Below, piece by piece: positions 23,356-32,238 of a stretch of 64,000 nucleotides of DNA (its first letter is position 1; each line of letters begins with the position of its first letter). The position numbers and the translations under genes are program-made. The stretch lies in NCBI GenBank assembly GCA_034506255.1, contig JAPDPX010000004.1, positions 434,001 through 498,000 on the forward strand, given 5' to 3'. The notes beneath the pieces were generated by a model. It ran no database searches, was not told where the DNA came from, and saw only the letters and a list, made by a program, of their open reading frames with translations. The stretch comes from a candidate division KSB1 bacterium. GTDB taxonomy: Bacteria > Zhuqueibacterota > Zhuqueibacteria > Zhuqueibacterales > Zhuqueibacteraceae.

Positions 23356-25293
23356 ATGGGGAATTCTCTTCGGCATTTTCTTCCCTGCCTCAGTTTTCTC
23401 CTGGCAGGCTCGAGTCTCTGTCAGGAAGATCTGCTCGAACACTTTTTTCCACAGCAGCGCGAAAACAATCCCGCTGAGGAGCACGCCTGGCAGGAGTTGC
23501 TGGCGCCACCTTTGGACCTCAACCATGTCACTGGCGCAGATCTTCTGCGCCTGCCCTTCCTGACCTTCCCCCAAGTCGAAAGCTTTCTCGCCACGCGCGA
23601 TTCTTTAATCTATTTCGAGAGCCTGGCGCAGGCTCTGCAAGCGCTGCATCTCAATGGCGATACGCTCACCGCCGGCCGGAGGATTTTCACGATTACACTG
23701 CCTGTCACGCCACACCCCTGGCAAAGCGCCGTGCGCACCCGTCTCACCCGGCCCGCCGGCAGGGCAGCAAACTGGCCGGGGTCGGCTTACCGCAGTTTCT
23801 GCACGATTCGGCTGCAGCACAACAACCTGTGGCTGGGGGTGCTGGCGGAGAAGGATCCCGGCGAAGAACGGTGGGATGACCATCGCATGTTCCATCTTGT
23901 CTGGCAGATGGAAAAGCCGCACGCCGCATGGCACGTGATGGTGGGAAACTATCATGTGGAGTGGGGAATGGGGTTGGCGCTGTGGAGTCCGTATGGTGTG
24001 ACGGTCGCGGCTGATGTTCATGCGGCCGGCCGGCGCCGGAGCCGCGGCCCCCGGCCCACGCTGTCGACCAATGAAAGCGCAGTGCTGCAGGGCGTGGCAT
24101 TGGTGGCGCGCTATCGCAGGCTGGAATGGTCCGGCTTTGTCAGCTCTCGCCGCCTGGATGCCACACTCGATGCCGACGGCTATGTTACCGGCCTGCGCAC
24201 CAGCGGCTATCATCGCACAGCCAGTGAGCGGGCGCTGGCGGGAAATCTGCGCGAAAATCTTGCCGGCCTGGCGGTGCAAGTTCGTGCGGGCGAGCAGCAT
24301 GAAATCGGGGTGCTTTATTGCCTGCAACGTTTCGGACGGCCATGGCGCCCGGCAACCACTGCGGAAAATTATTATGATTTTTCCGGCCGGGAAAACCGGC
24401 TGTTCAGCGTGGCCGGGAGCATTCGGCTGCCGGTTGCACGGACGGGCTTCGAAGCAGCAGCCAGCCATCCCGGCGGCGCCGCTGTTGTTTTGGTGCTGGC
24501 TGGCGAAGCGGCTGCTTTGTCCTGGACGGTGGAGTGGCATCACACTGCACTTGCCTTTCACAGCATGCGCGGCCGCGGTTTCACCGACGAGGATGCCACC
24601 CCGCCGCCGGAAAACGGTTACTCAATGGGCCTGCGTGTCAGGCCCTTGCCGGGCTGGAGCGCGGAATTTTTTCATCAGCAAGCCCGGCGGTTGTGGCGCA
24701 CGCGGGCCACACCATTACCACCGCAGCAGAAATCCTCCGGCGCAAGGTTGACTTGGAAGATGAACCGCCGGGCTGCCGTGCGCGCCCGGTATTGCACCAG
24801 TCAGGAGGATGATGCTGCGCTATCCGTCTCGCCGCTCTTCGTTCCAGTGCAGGCGGTGCGGCGCACCACCTTCCGGTTGCAGTTGGAACACCGCCCGGCG
24901 CCTGCGTTGCGGCTGCGGCCGCGGCTGGATTGGGCACGTGAACGAAGGCCGTTGCCGACAGGCTCACCCGGGCAGGCCGGTCACACCACGGTCACCGGCA
25001 CAGCGCTCGGCCTGGAACTTGGCCTCGCACCGGCGGATAACTGGCGCGTGGAAGTGCGCCACACGCTGTTCGCCGCGCCCGTTCCCATCTATCAATATGA
25101 ACGTGATCTCCCCGGCGTTTTCACCGTGGTCGGCCTCCGCGAAAACGGCATGCGGTGGTATATTTATGGACATCTCAAGATCGGCCGAAAGTGGAGTTTG
25201 GCCGCGAAGATCGCAGCCACGGAGCAAGAGCTTTCCAGCCTCGAGGTGCGCTCCCGCACGGCCTGGGGACTGCAGCTCGATTGGTCGCCGTGA
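23356..25293 (+). CDS. Helix-hairpin-helix domain outer-membrane-like protein
   Basis: 645 aa, exported. Signal peptide about 1-22 (LRHFLPCLSFLLAGSSLCQ). Residues about 50-90 (LDLNHVTGADLLRLPFLTF and a following helix) match the ComEA-like helix-hairpin-helix fold, normally non-specific DNA binding. The remaining 500 residues alternate hydrophobic and polar residues in a barrel-like pattern with recurrent Trp/Tyr/Arg (AWHVMVGNYHVEWGMGLAL). Proteins with this plan occur in FCB genomes and have no known role. DNA uptake or surface DNA binding is an inference. AGGGGA precedes ATG 23356. It overlaps no other gene; lgt ends 103 nt upstream. Confidence 0.75.
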   Translation: MGNSLRHFLPCLSFLLAGSSLCQEDLLEHFFPQQRENNPAEEHAWQELLAPPLDLNHVTGADLLRLPFLTFPQVESFLATRDSLIYFESLAQALQALHLNGDTLTAGRRIFTITLPVTPHPWQSAVRTRLTRPAGRAANWPGSAYRSFCTIRLQHNNLWLGVLAEKDPGEERWDDHRMFHLVWQMEKPHAAWHVMVGNYHVEWGMGLALWSPYGVTVAADVHAAGRRRSRGPRPTLSTNESAVLQGVALVARYRRLEWSGFVSSRRLDATLDADGYVTGLRTSGYHRTASERALAGNLRENLAGLAVQVRAGEQHEIGVLYCLQRFGRPWRPATTAENYYDFSGRENRLFSVAGSIRLPVARTGFEAAASHPGGAAVVLVLAGEAAALSWTVEWHHTALAFHSMRGRGFTDEDATPPPENGYSMGLRVRPLPGWSAEFFHQQARRLWRTRATPLPPQQKSSGARLTWKMNRRAAVRARYCTSQEDDAALSVSPLFVPVQAVRRTTFRLQLEHRPAPALRLRPRLDWARERRPLPTGSPGQAGHTTVTGTALGLELGLAPADNWRVEVRHTLFAAPVPIYQYERDLPGVFTVVGLRENGMRWYIYGHLKIGRKWSLAAKIAATEQELSSLEVRSRTAWGLQLDWSP

Positions 25294-25388
25294 TCGACCA
25301 CCAGCCAGGAGAGCAGCGGCATGCCGAGTCATCGCCCCGACGACAGCCCGTATCAGCCGGCGCATGCGTTACAGGGTTGAAATAGTTG

Positions 25389-25417
25389 TTGACTCGCTGA
25401 ACCCAGGGTCTTATATT
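25389..25417 (+). promoter_or_regulatory. Sigma-70-type promoter
   Basis: TTGACT (25389-25394), 17-nt spacer, TATATT (25412-25417), 37 nt before ATG 25455. This is the best promoter match in the window and should drive the 193-aa gene and perhaps the diguanylate cyclase. Confidence 0.65.
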
Positions 25418-25454
25418 CGCATCGTTTTAAACAGGTTGGTCCCGGGTCGATCAC

Positions 25455-26036
25455 ATGAGAAAAATTATTCAGAAGCTCGCCGAAGTCATCTATTTGAAAT
25501 TTGCACGCCTGCGCCATCAGGAGGAAGTCATCGATGTGCGCGACTATCTGTCGCAGATTCTAACAGCCTTGATTCTGGCGCCCAGCCGGTGGCAGGAGGC
25601 GGAGCAAGCCTGGCGGTATTTGGATGACCTGCAGCAGTGCTTTCCTGAAACGCAATTCCACCTGCTGATCGATCGCGAGATGGCCAGGACCGTGGTGCCG
25701 AATGACAATTTGCTGGTGATGCCTTACGAGCCGACCCAGATCAACTTTTACGGCCTGCCCAAAAAGGAGGTCATCGGTCTCGTGCGCGCGCGCCGTTTTG
25801 ATCTGGTGATTGATTTGAATCAAGAGTTCAGCCTTTTTTCCACGGCGATCTGCCGCGCCTGCCAAACCAGGTTGCGCGTCTGCCTGCAGCATCCCAAGCG
25901 GGATTGGTTTTACAACTTTCAGGTGAGACCGGCGCATGGCAACGGCACCGCCCTGCGCTACGAAAGCCTCATCCGATACCTCTCTGCCTTCAAATCCCTG
26001 CCTGAAGCCCCCTCGCGGGATCTCATGCCGGTATAA
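25455..26036 (+). CDS. Hypothetical protein, half-length GT9 (heptosyltransferase)-like
   Basis: 193 aa. IIQKLAEVIYLKFARLRHQE at the start, then ALILAPSRWQEAEQAWRYLD, then RRFDLVIDLNQEFSLFSTAI and RACQTRLRVCLQHP. This resembles the N-terminal Rossmann half of family-9 glycosyltransferases (heptosyltransferases) and the Bacteroidota DUF6913 proteins, but the C-terminal donor-binding half is missing, so transferase activity is doubtful. The gene has its own strong promoter and an intact frame, which argues against a decayed copy. Downstream is a diguanylate cyclase. Confidence 0.7.
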   Translation: MRKIIQKLAEVIYLKFARLRHQEEVIDVRDYLSQILTALILAPSRWQEAEQAWRYLDDLQQCFPETQFHLLIDREMARTVVPNDNLLVMPYEPTQINFYGLPKKEVIGLVRARRFDLVIDLNQEFSLFSTAICRACQTRLRVCLQHPKRDWFYNFQVRPAHGNGTALRYESLIRYLSAFKSLPEAPSRDLMPV

Positions 26037-26175
26037 ACCCGTCAGAGGGGCTGCTCCGGTGTCGCGTGCCCGGTTGTCTGCAGCGTCCCAGGAACCTGTA
26101 CGAGGAAGCGGCTGATTGTCCCGAAACTTCAACCAACCTCCCGGCGCATGAGGCATGGGTCGGAGTATTGACGCT

Positions 26176-27333
26176 ATGGCCAAAATTTCAAAACCCTCTT
26201 CTGTTGATCGCAAACCCGATGGTGTGTCACCGGCCAGACGGGGATCTCCCGGCGGCCGCGATAGCCTCTTTCTGGAATATTATTGCCTGTATCGCATTGC
26301 CGCCACCCTGACTGAAGAGACAGACGTGGATCGCACCGCGCGGGAAGTCAAACGCATCGTGCGGGAATCGTTCCCGGCGCAGCAATTCTGCCTGGCTTTG
26401 CTCGATCGCAAACAGCAGGAACTCTACATCAAAAGCCATTTCGGCTTCACCCGGGCGCAGGCGCAGACGGCCCATTTTCCCCTGCAGCGTGACAACATTT
26501 TCGGCCTGGTAATGCACCGGCGTCGTCTCATCCATTTGCCCGATCTCAACACGGCCGCCGCCATTGATTACCACCCCGGGCACCGCCACCGCCGGGGCGC
26601 TTTTCTCGCCCTGCCCCTGCTGGGGACGACCCACCAGCCGCTGGGCGTGCTCAGTCTTTATCGCAGCAAGCCGGCGAGCTTCGCCACGCGCGAAATCGAA
26701 TTGCTCCAGAAAATTGCCAACCAAACCGGCCAGGTGATCGAAAAGATTCACGTCTATCACGAAACGCGCGAGCTTTCCATCACTGATGAGCTCACCGGCG
26801 CGTTCAACCGCCGCTACTTCAACCAGCGCTACGAAACGGAATTCATGCGCGCTTTGCGGTACAACCGCCCGCTCTCGGTGATCATGCTGGACATCGACCA
26901 TTTCAAAAAGTTCAATGACACCCACGGCCATCTGCTGGGTGACAAGGTGTTGAAAATGGTCGCGCAGGTGCTCGAAGGAAGCCTGCGCAAAGCCGACCTC
27001 CTTGCCCGCTACGGCGGTGAAGAGTTTGTGATTGTGCTGCCGGAAATCAACAAGGAAAAAGGCCGCAAGGTTGCCGAAAAGCTGCGCCGCGCCATTGAAC
27101 GTACGATTTTTCCCAAGGCGGAAACCCAGCCCCTCGGCCAGATTACCATCTCACTTGGCCTGGCTTCGTTTCCCGAGGACACCGAGGAAGGTCACGTCTT
27201 GCTCGCCCTGGCCGACGAAGCGCTGTATCAAGCCAAATTTCTCGGCCGCAATCAGGTGGGCGTCACCTCCGGGCAAGCCACGAAAATGCGCGCCAGTCCG
27301 CCCGCGGTGAGGTCCTTTGCCACCCCGCAATGA
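26176..27333 (+). CDS. GAF-GGDEF diguanylate cyclase
   Basis: 385 aa, cytosolic, no membrane segment. The GAF domain (about 35-200) should sense a small ligand. The GGDEF domain (about 215-370) has ITDELTGAFNRRYF, the active-site RYGGEEF, and the inhibitory I-site RKAD five residues upstream, so it should make c-di-GMP from two GTP and be product-inhibited. ATG 26155 is 7 codons upstream in frame; 26176 follows GGAG by 11 nt. Outputs could include the glycan cluster at 35379-53129, but no c-di-GMP receptor domain is evident in the window. Confidence 0.9.
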   Translation: MAKISKPSSVDRKPDGVSPARRGSPGGRDSLFLEYYCLYRIAATLTEETDVDRTAREVKRIVRESFPAQQFCLALLDRKQQELYIKSHFGFTRAQAQTAHFPLQRDNIFGLVMHRRRLIHLPDLNTAAAIDYHPGHRHRRGAFLALPLLGTTHQPLGVLSLYRSKPASFATREIELLQKIANQTGQVIEKIHVYHETRELSITDELTGAFNRRYFNQRYETEFMRALRYNRPLSVIMLDIDHFKKFNDTHGHLLGDKVLKMVAQVLEGSLRKADLLARYGGEEFVIVLPEINKEKGRKVAEKLRRAIERTIFPKAETQPLGQITISLGLASFPEDTEEGHVLLALADEALYQAKFLGRNQVGVTSGQATKMRASPPAVRSFATPQ

Positions 27334-27440
27334 GGCGGTCTCGCTCCCGCCCGGGCGCCTCCTGGTTTGCCCGCCACCTCTGTCACATTTGCCCGCCAGC
27401 TCCCGGCACGGCATCCTGCTCAACAACCGAGGAAACCTCC

Positions 27441-28586
27441 ATGTGGAAGTATGCCATCCTTCTCTGCATTACTGTCAGCGCCGGCCTGAGTGCCTGTGTG
27501 CCAGTGGCCAAGCACCGGCCGCTTTCATCGCCAACTCCGCAACGCTCACCGGCAGAAAATGCCAGCGCCAGCGCGAGCAGCAACCAATTGAGCTTTTGGA
27601 ACCCCTTGGCGGAACGCCAGCCCTCCCACACCTGGCCCGCTGCCGCCGAAGACTGTGCCATCATCTACGACCCCGTCAATCGCCGTCTCGTCCTGTTTGG
27701 CGGCAAGGATGACGCCGACACCAATCGTGCCGAAACGTGGGCCTTCTCTCTCACCGAGGGCCACTGGCAAAATCTCACCGCCGGCCAGCAGCCGCCGCCG
27801 TGCGAAGACCATACCGCGATTTATGACCCGCTGGGCCATCGCATGCTGCTCTATGGCGGTGAGAACGGACCCACCAGCAATGCCCTGTGGTCGCTCGACC
27901 TCAACACCCATCACTGGCGCAACCTGACGGACTCGACAGCGCCCTTTCGCGAAGATCACACCGCGGTCTACGACAGTCGCGGCCGGCGCATGATTGTCTT
28001 CGGTGGGCGGGACCATGAACGTTACAATCTCGCCGAGGTGTGGGCATTCGATCTCGATCCCGCTTCGCCCACCTTCGAGAAATGGTCCAATCTCACGGTC
28101 CCGCAAAAGCATCAGCCCGGCCGTGTCGATCATGTCGCGGTGTTCGACAGCCTGAAAAACCGCATGGTCATTTTTGGGGGATGGAACAAGGAGGAGAAAG
28201 AGTATCTTGGCGATACCTGGAGCTTCTCATTCGCCGACCATCGCTGGCGCAAGATCAAGACCAAACACGCGCATCCGCCCAAACGCCGGCATGCGGTGAT
28301 GGTGTTCGATGCCCGGCACAATTGGGCCCTGCTGTGTGGCGGTTTCGGCGAGGAGGGCTATCTCAACGACGTCTGGGCCTTCGATTTGAGCGGGGATGTC
28401 TGGGTCAACCTGACACCCGGCCCACAACCCCGCATCGATCACCAGGCGGTGTTCGATCCCGTGACGGGACGGTTGCTGCTGTACGGTGGCGATGCCCGGC
28501 TGTCCACGAAATTCCACGATTTGTGGGAATTGCGCCTCGCACCGCAAATCTCACCGGAGGTTTGGCAGGAGGCCGGGCAGCGTTAG
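27441..28586 (+). CDS. Kelch-repeat lipoprotein
   Basis: 381 aa. A lipoprotein signal ends at LSAC (about residue 18). Six Kelch motifs of about 50 residues follow, each with an HTAIYDP-type strand, a GG doublet and a W: for example NRRLVLFGGKDDAD, GHRMLLYGGENG, GRRMIVFGGRDHE, NRMVIFGGWNKE, NWALLCGGFGEE, GRLLLYGGDARL. They should form a six-bladed propeller on the periplasmic or outer face. Function unknown; propellers usually bind protein or sugar. GAGG is 8 nt before ATG 27441. Convergent with the efflux permease. Confidence 0.85.
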   Translation: MWKYAILLCITVSAGLSACVPVAKHRPLSSPTPQRSPAENASASASSNQLSFWNPLAERQPSHTWPAAAEDCAIIYDPVNRRLVLFGGKDDADTNRAETWAFSLTEGHWQNLTAGQQPPPCEDHTAIYDPLGHRMLLYGGENGPTSNALWSLDLNTHHWRNLTDSTAPFREDHTAVYDSRGRRMIVFGGRDHERYNLAEVWAFDLDPASPTFEKWSNLTVPQKHQPGRVDHVAVFDSLKNRMVIFGGWNKEEKEYLGDTWSFSFADHRWRKIKTKHAHPPKRRHAVMVFDARHNWALLCGGFGEEGYLNDVWAFDLSGDVWVNLTPGPQPRIDHQAVFDPVTGRLLLYGGDARLSTKFHDLWELRLAPQISPEVWQEAGQR

Positions 28587-28728
28587 TCAAGGAAAAGCCC
28601 GGTGGAATTCACAAGCAACCCAGCACGAGGTCTGTTCAGCACAGGAGACGCTGTCCCCCGGGATGACCAGGCACGCTGCGCCGGTGCTGGTGCACAATGT
28701 TGAGGAGGCGACGGCCCGGAGCCGGGTG

Positions 28729-28763
28729 GCCACCGTGCCTGATGCCGGCCCCGGCACCGTGGC
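28729..28763. terminator. Hairpin between convergent Kelch and efflux-permease genes
   Basis: GCCACCGTGCC (28729-28739) pairs with GGCACCGTGGC (28753-28763), one mismatch in 11. There is no U-tract on either side, so a bidirectional terminator role is only plausible from its position. Confidence 0.35.
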
Positions 28764-28827
28764 TCGCACGTTCTTGCGGCGGAACAAGCCCGGCATGACC
28801 CGGCTCGCAGTCGCAGCACCCGGTGAA

Positions 28828-30072
28828 TCATTCGAAGCGGAGAGCGGCGATCGGGTCCATCATGGCGGCTTTGCGCGCGGGGTAGATGCCGAAAATAATG
28901 CCCACCATCGCCGAGATGCCGAAGGAAAGCACCACGCTGAAGAGGGAAATCACGGTGTCCCAACCGGCATACCAGGTGATGACCTTGGCCATGACCGCGC
29001 CCAGAATGATGCCGATCACGCCGCCGGTGACACTGATGAGCACCGTTTCGTTGAGAAACTGGCCGAGAATATCCTCCTGGGTGGCGCCCAACGCACGCCG
29101 CACGCCGATTTCCTTGGTGCGTTCCGTAACACTCGCCAGCATGATGTTCATGATGCCGATGCCGCCGACGATGAGCGAGATGGCCGCGATCGAGCCCATG
29201 ACGATGTTGAAGACGCGCTGTGTGCGCTGACTCTGTGCCAGCAGCTCCGAGGGGATAATGATCTCGTAATCCTCCACCTGGTTGTGCAGGCGTTGCAGAA
29301 TGCGTTTCACGACGTTTGAAACGGCGAATACTTTGTCCTCTTCCGCGACCTGAATCGCGATTTCGTCGATGAAATTCGGCCGGTCGGGATCGGTGAAGCG
29401 TTTCAGGCCGGTGCTGATCGGGATGTAAATATCCTGATTGATGTTGCGCAGCTTGATCACCGAGGCCTTCTTGTCGAGCAGATCCTTGGGTTCCATCACC
29501 CCGACGATGGTGAACCAGGTGTCCTCGATCTTGAGGCGGTGGCCGAGCGGATCGCGGTAGCCGAACAACTGTTTGCGCACATCCGATCCGATCACACACA
29601 CACGCTTGGCATCCGCAACATCCAGGGCGGTGAGAAAGCGCCCCATCTGGGGATGGAAATTGGTGACGGTTTCATAGAGCTCGTTGGTGGCAATCACGCG
29701 TGCCGTGGCTTCGCGGGTGCCGAGCAACGCCGCGGCCTCCACGAAGCGCATGGGTGCCACCGCCGTCATCCCGTTGAGATTGCCGCGAATATAAAGGGCA
29801 TCATGGTAGTTCAAACCGGGTGACAGCTTGGCCTCCGCTTGCTCCGCCATTTCGCCGGTGAGCGGCCGGTGTTTGACGCGCACGTTGTTGGTGCCGAGCA
29901 GCTTGATTTGCTCCACCGCCGCCCGTTTGGCCCCCTCCCCGATCGAGAGCATGGCGATCACCGCCGCCACGCCAAAGATGATGCCGAGCGTGGTCAGCAG
30001 CGAGCGCAGCTTGTGCACCATCACACTGCGCAGCCCGATTTGAAGGTTTTCAGAATATTGCATGGGTGTCAT
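28828..30072 (-). CDS. MacB-type ABC efflux permease
   Basis: 414 aa. N-terminal helix (about 18-42, RSLLTTLGIIFGVAAVIAML), MacB_PCD periplasmic domain, then three helices with VGGIGIMNIMLASVTERTKE followed by IGVRRALGATQEDILGQF. It closely matches MacB-type permeases that pair with an HlyD-like adaptor and a TolC channel, all encoded just upstream on this strand (32239-33783, 30982-32217, 30214-30966). Unlike true MacB, the ATPase is a separate gene. Drug, peptide or lipid export is inferred. The start has no clear ribosome-binding site; ATG 30063 is an alternative. Confidence 0.9.
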   Translation of the reverse strand: MTPMQYSENLQIGLRSVMVHKLRSLLTTLGIIFGVAAVIAMLSIGEGAKRAAVEQIKLLGTNNVRVKHRPLTGEMAEQAEAKLSPGLNYHDALYIRGNLNGMTAVAPMRFVEAAALLGTREATARVIATNELYETVTNFHPQMGRFLTALDVADAKRVCVIGSDVRKQLFGYRDPLGHRLKIEDTWFTIVGVMEPKDLLDKKASVIKLRNINQDIYIPISTGLKRFTDPDRPNFIDEIAIQVAEEDKVFAVSNVVKRILQRLHNQVEDYEIIIPSELLAQSQRTQRVFNIVMGSIAAISLIVGGIGIMNIMLASVTERTKEIGVRRALGATQEDILGQFLNETVLISVTGGVIGIILGAVMAKVITWYAGWDTVISLFSVVLSFGISAMVGIIFGIYPARKAAMMDPIAALRFE

Positions 30073-30213
30073 CCAAGAAAATTGCAGGATTTCCAGTTGG
30101 CCTTCACACCTTTATCCCTGCTCCCCCTCTCACTCTCACTCCTGCTCTTACTCCCCCCGCCACTTACTCCGCGAGCAAGGCAGTGCTGTCTCCCCTCTCT
30201 GCACCGCCCGCCG

Positions 30214-30966
30214 TCAGGCCACGCCCGCGAACAGATCCACGATCTCATCCTTTGCGCGGCCGGTCAATTCCCGCTGCAGCAGGCCGTCCTTCATTTGCAA
30301 AATGCGCTCCGCCCATTTGCCCTTGCCGATGTCGTGGGTGATCAGAATCACGGTGGCGCCCTGCTCGTGCAGGCGCTGAAAAATTTCCATGATCTCGTCG
30401 CCGGTTTGGGAATCGAGATTGCCGGTGGGCTCGTCGGCGAGGATGATATCGGGATTGGTCACCAGCGCGCGGGCAATGGCGACGCGCTGATTTTCACCAC
30501 CGGAGAGTTCGTTGGGACGATGCTTCAGGCGGTGCCCCAAACCCACCGACTCCAGCACCGCCCGGCACATTTCCAGGCGCCGGGCTTTCTCCACGCCCAT
30601 GTAAATCAGCGGCACCTCGACGTTTTCGATGACACTGATTTGCTGAATGAGATTGAAGCTCTGAAACACAAAACCGACTTTGCGGTTGCGCAGGCGCGAC
30701 AGTTCGCGGTCACTCATGCGCTCGACATAGCGGCCGTCCAGTTGATAACTGCCGCTGGTGGGCCGGTCCAGACAGCCGAGCAGGTGCAGGATGGTCGACT
30801 TGCCCGAGCCGGACGGCCCCATGATGGCCACCGATTCGCCGCGATGAATGGTGAAACTGACACCGCGCAGGGCATGCACCTGCGTTTCCCCCATGGTGTA
30901 AGTGCGCGTCAGATTTTCCACGATCACCACCGGGGCGGCGCCTGCGCCGCGTTGCTGTGAAATCAT
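30214..30966 (-). CDS. ABC transporter ATP-binding protein (MacB/LolD type)
   Basis: 250 aa, cytosolic ATPase subunit of the efflux pump. Walker A GPSGSGKST, signature LSGGENQRVAIARAL, Walker B with LADEPTGNLDSQTG, and the H-loop ITHD are all intact. The length and the LDRPTSGSYQLDG segment fit the LolD/MacB clade. It lies between the adaptor gene (15 nt upstream) and the permease gene. Confidence 0.95.
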   Translation of the reverse strand: MISQQRGAGAAPVVIVENLTRTYTMGETQVHALRGVSFTIHRGESVAIMGPSGSGKSTILHLLGCLDRPTSGSYQLDGRYVERMSDRELSRLRNRKVGFVFQSFNLIQQISVIENVEVPLIYMGVEKARRLEMCRAVLESVGLGHRLKHRPNELSGGENQRVAIARALVTNPDIILADEPTGNLDSQTGDEIMEIFQRLHEQGATVILITHDIGKGKWAERILQMKDGLLQRELTGRAKDEIVDLFAGVA

Positions 30967-30981
30967 AGCGGTCTCCCTTGG

Positions 30982-32217
30982 TCAAATGGTCGAGGGCCGG
31001 CCGAGCAGCACCTCTTCCCCTTCCTTGAGCCCGTTGGTGACGATGACGAAGCGGTCATTGCTTTCACCGATGACAATTGGCCGGACTTCGGTCGCGCCGC
31101 CCTTGCGCACATAAGCCACGGTTTTGCCGTTGTCATCCAAAAACACCGCTTCCAGCGGAATATGCAGCGCCTCCGGCACTTTGCTGACAATGATGTCAGT
31201 GGTGGCGGTCAGGCCGGGCTTGAGGCGAACGTCGGAATCGAGCACTTTGATGGTGACTTCGAAGACTTTGGCCCCCGTGGCCTTGCCGGTGATGCGGCTG
31301 ATCTTGCGTTTCGCCAGGGCACCCACTTCTGCCACCTCCCCCCGGAAAACCACATCGGCATAGGCATCGAGCCGGACTTCCACGGGCTGGCCGACCTGTA
31401 CTTTGGCAAGATCCACCTCGCTGATTTCAATGTCCACCAGCATGCTGGAGACATCCGGCAAATACATCAAATCCATGCCTTCGAACGGCGTCATGCCGAC
31501 CTCGATCTTGCGGCCCTCCTCGGCATTGCCCACCAGCGCATACACCACCAGGCCCGCCCGCGGCGCCAGGATGGTGCCGCGATCGAGTTTGCGCTGTTGT
31601 TGCTCGACGGCGGCCTGCGCCCTTTCGAGATTGGCCCGCTCCGCTTCGACCACGGCATAGGCCGATTTCGTGCGTGATTGCAATTCCAGATATTCCAGCC
31701 GGGCCTGTTCGACTTCGCTCTCCACCACAAAGCCTTTTTTCGCCAGTGCCGGCAGGGATTCATAGCGCTGCCGTGCACTCTCCTCGCGCGTCTTTTGCGC
31801 TTCATATTCGCTCATGGCCTTGGCCAGATTGGCACGCGCCACGCTCAGGCCAGAACGCGCCTCCTCGGTGGAAATCACATACTTGGTCGATTCGAATCGC
31901 ACCAATGTGTCCCCCTCCTCCACCCACGTGCCCTCCGGCGCGAGATAGAGGATCTGTTTGTCGGTCGGCGCGCTGATGGTGACCTGGTCCTGTGCCCGCA
32001 ATTCCCCCAGCTCCGTCACTTTGACGACGACTTCGCCTTTTTTCACCCGGGCGACCGGGATGCTGGTGTCGGCATCCTCCGAGCTGAACAGTGTGTTGCC
32101 GACGAACAGCATCACCACCAGACCGGCGACAATGGTGGCTGTCGTCGATTTGCGGTCGCGAAACAACGATTTTTTCAGGCTGCCGGTGAGGCCGCTGCTA
32201 TCGTCAGAACTTCTCAT
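30982..32217 (-). CDS. HlyD/MacA-family periplasmic adaptor
   Basis: 411 aa. Single N-terminal helix (about 25-45), then barrel-sandwich halves around a long coiled coil (about 120-225, AKAMSEYEAQKTREESARQR and later EAERANLERAQAAVEQQQRK). The membrane-proximal domain ends near residue 400. It should bridge the ABC permease and TolC channel and pass substrate across the periplasm. GAGG is 8 nt before ATG 32217; ATG 32221 is an in-frame alternative. It forms an operon with the TolC gene 21 nt upstream. Confidence 0.92.
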   Translation of the reverse strand: MRSSDDSSGLTGSLKKSLFRDRKSTTATIVAGLVVMLFVGNTLFSSEDADTSIPVARVKKGEVVVKVTELGELRAQDQVTISAPTDKQILYLAPEGTWVEEGDTLVRFESTKYVISTEEARSGLSVARANLAKAMSEYEAQKTREESARQRYESLPALAKKGFVVESEVEQARLEYLELQSRTKSAYAVVEAERANLERAQAAVEQQQRKLDRGTILAPRAGLVVYALVGNAEEGRKIEVGMTPFEGMDLMYLPDVSSMLVDIEISEVDLAKVQVGQPVEVRLDAYADVVFRGEVAEVGALAKRKISRITGKATGAKVFEVTIKVLDSDVRLKPGLTATTDIIVSKVPEALHIPLEAVFLDDNGKTVAYVRKGGATEVRPIVIGESNDRFVIVTNGLKEGEEVLLGRPSTI

Positions 32218-32238
32218 GAGCATACCCTCTTTTCTTTG

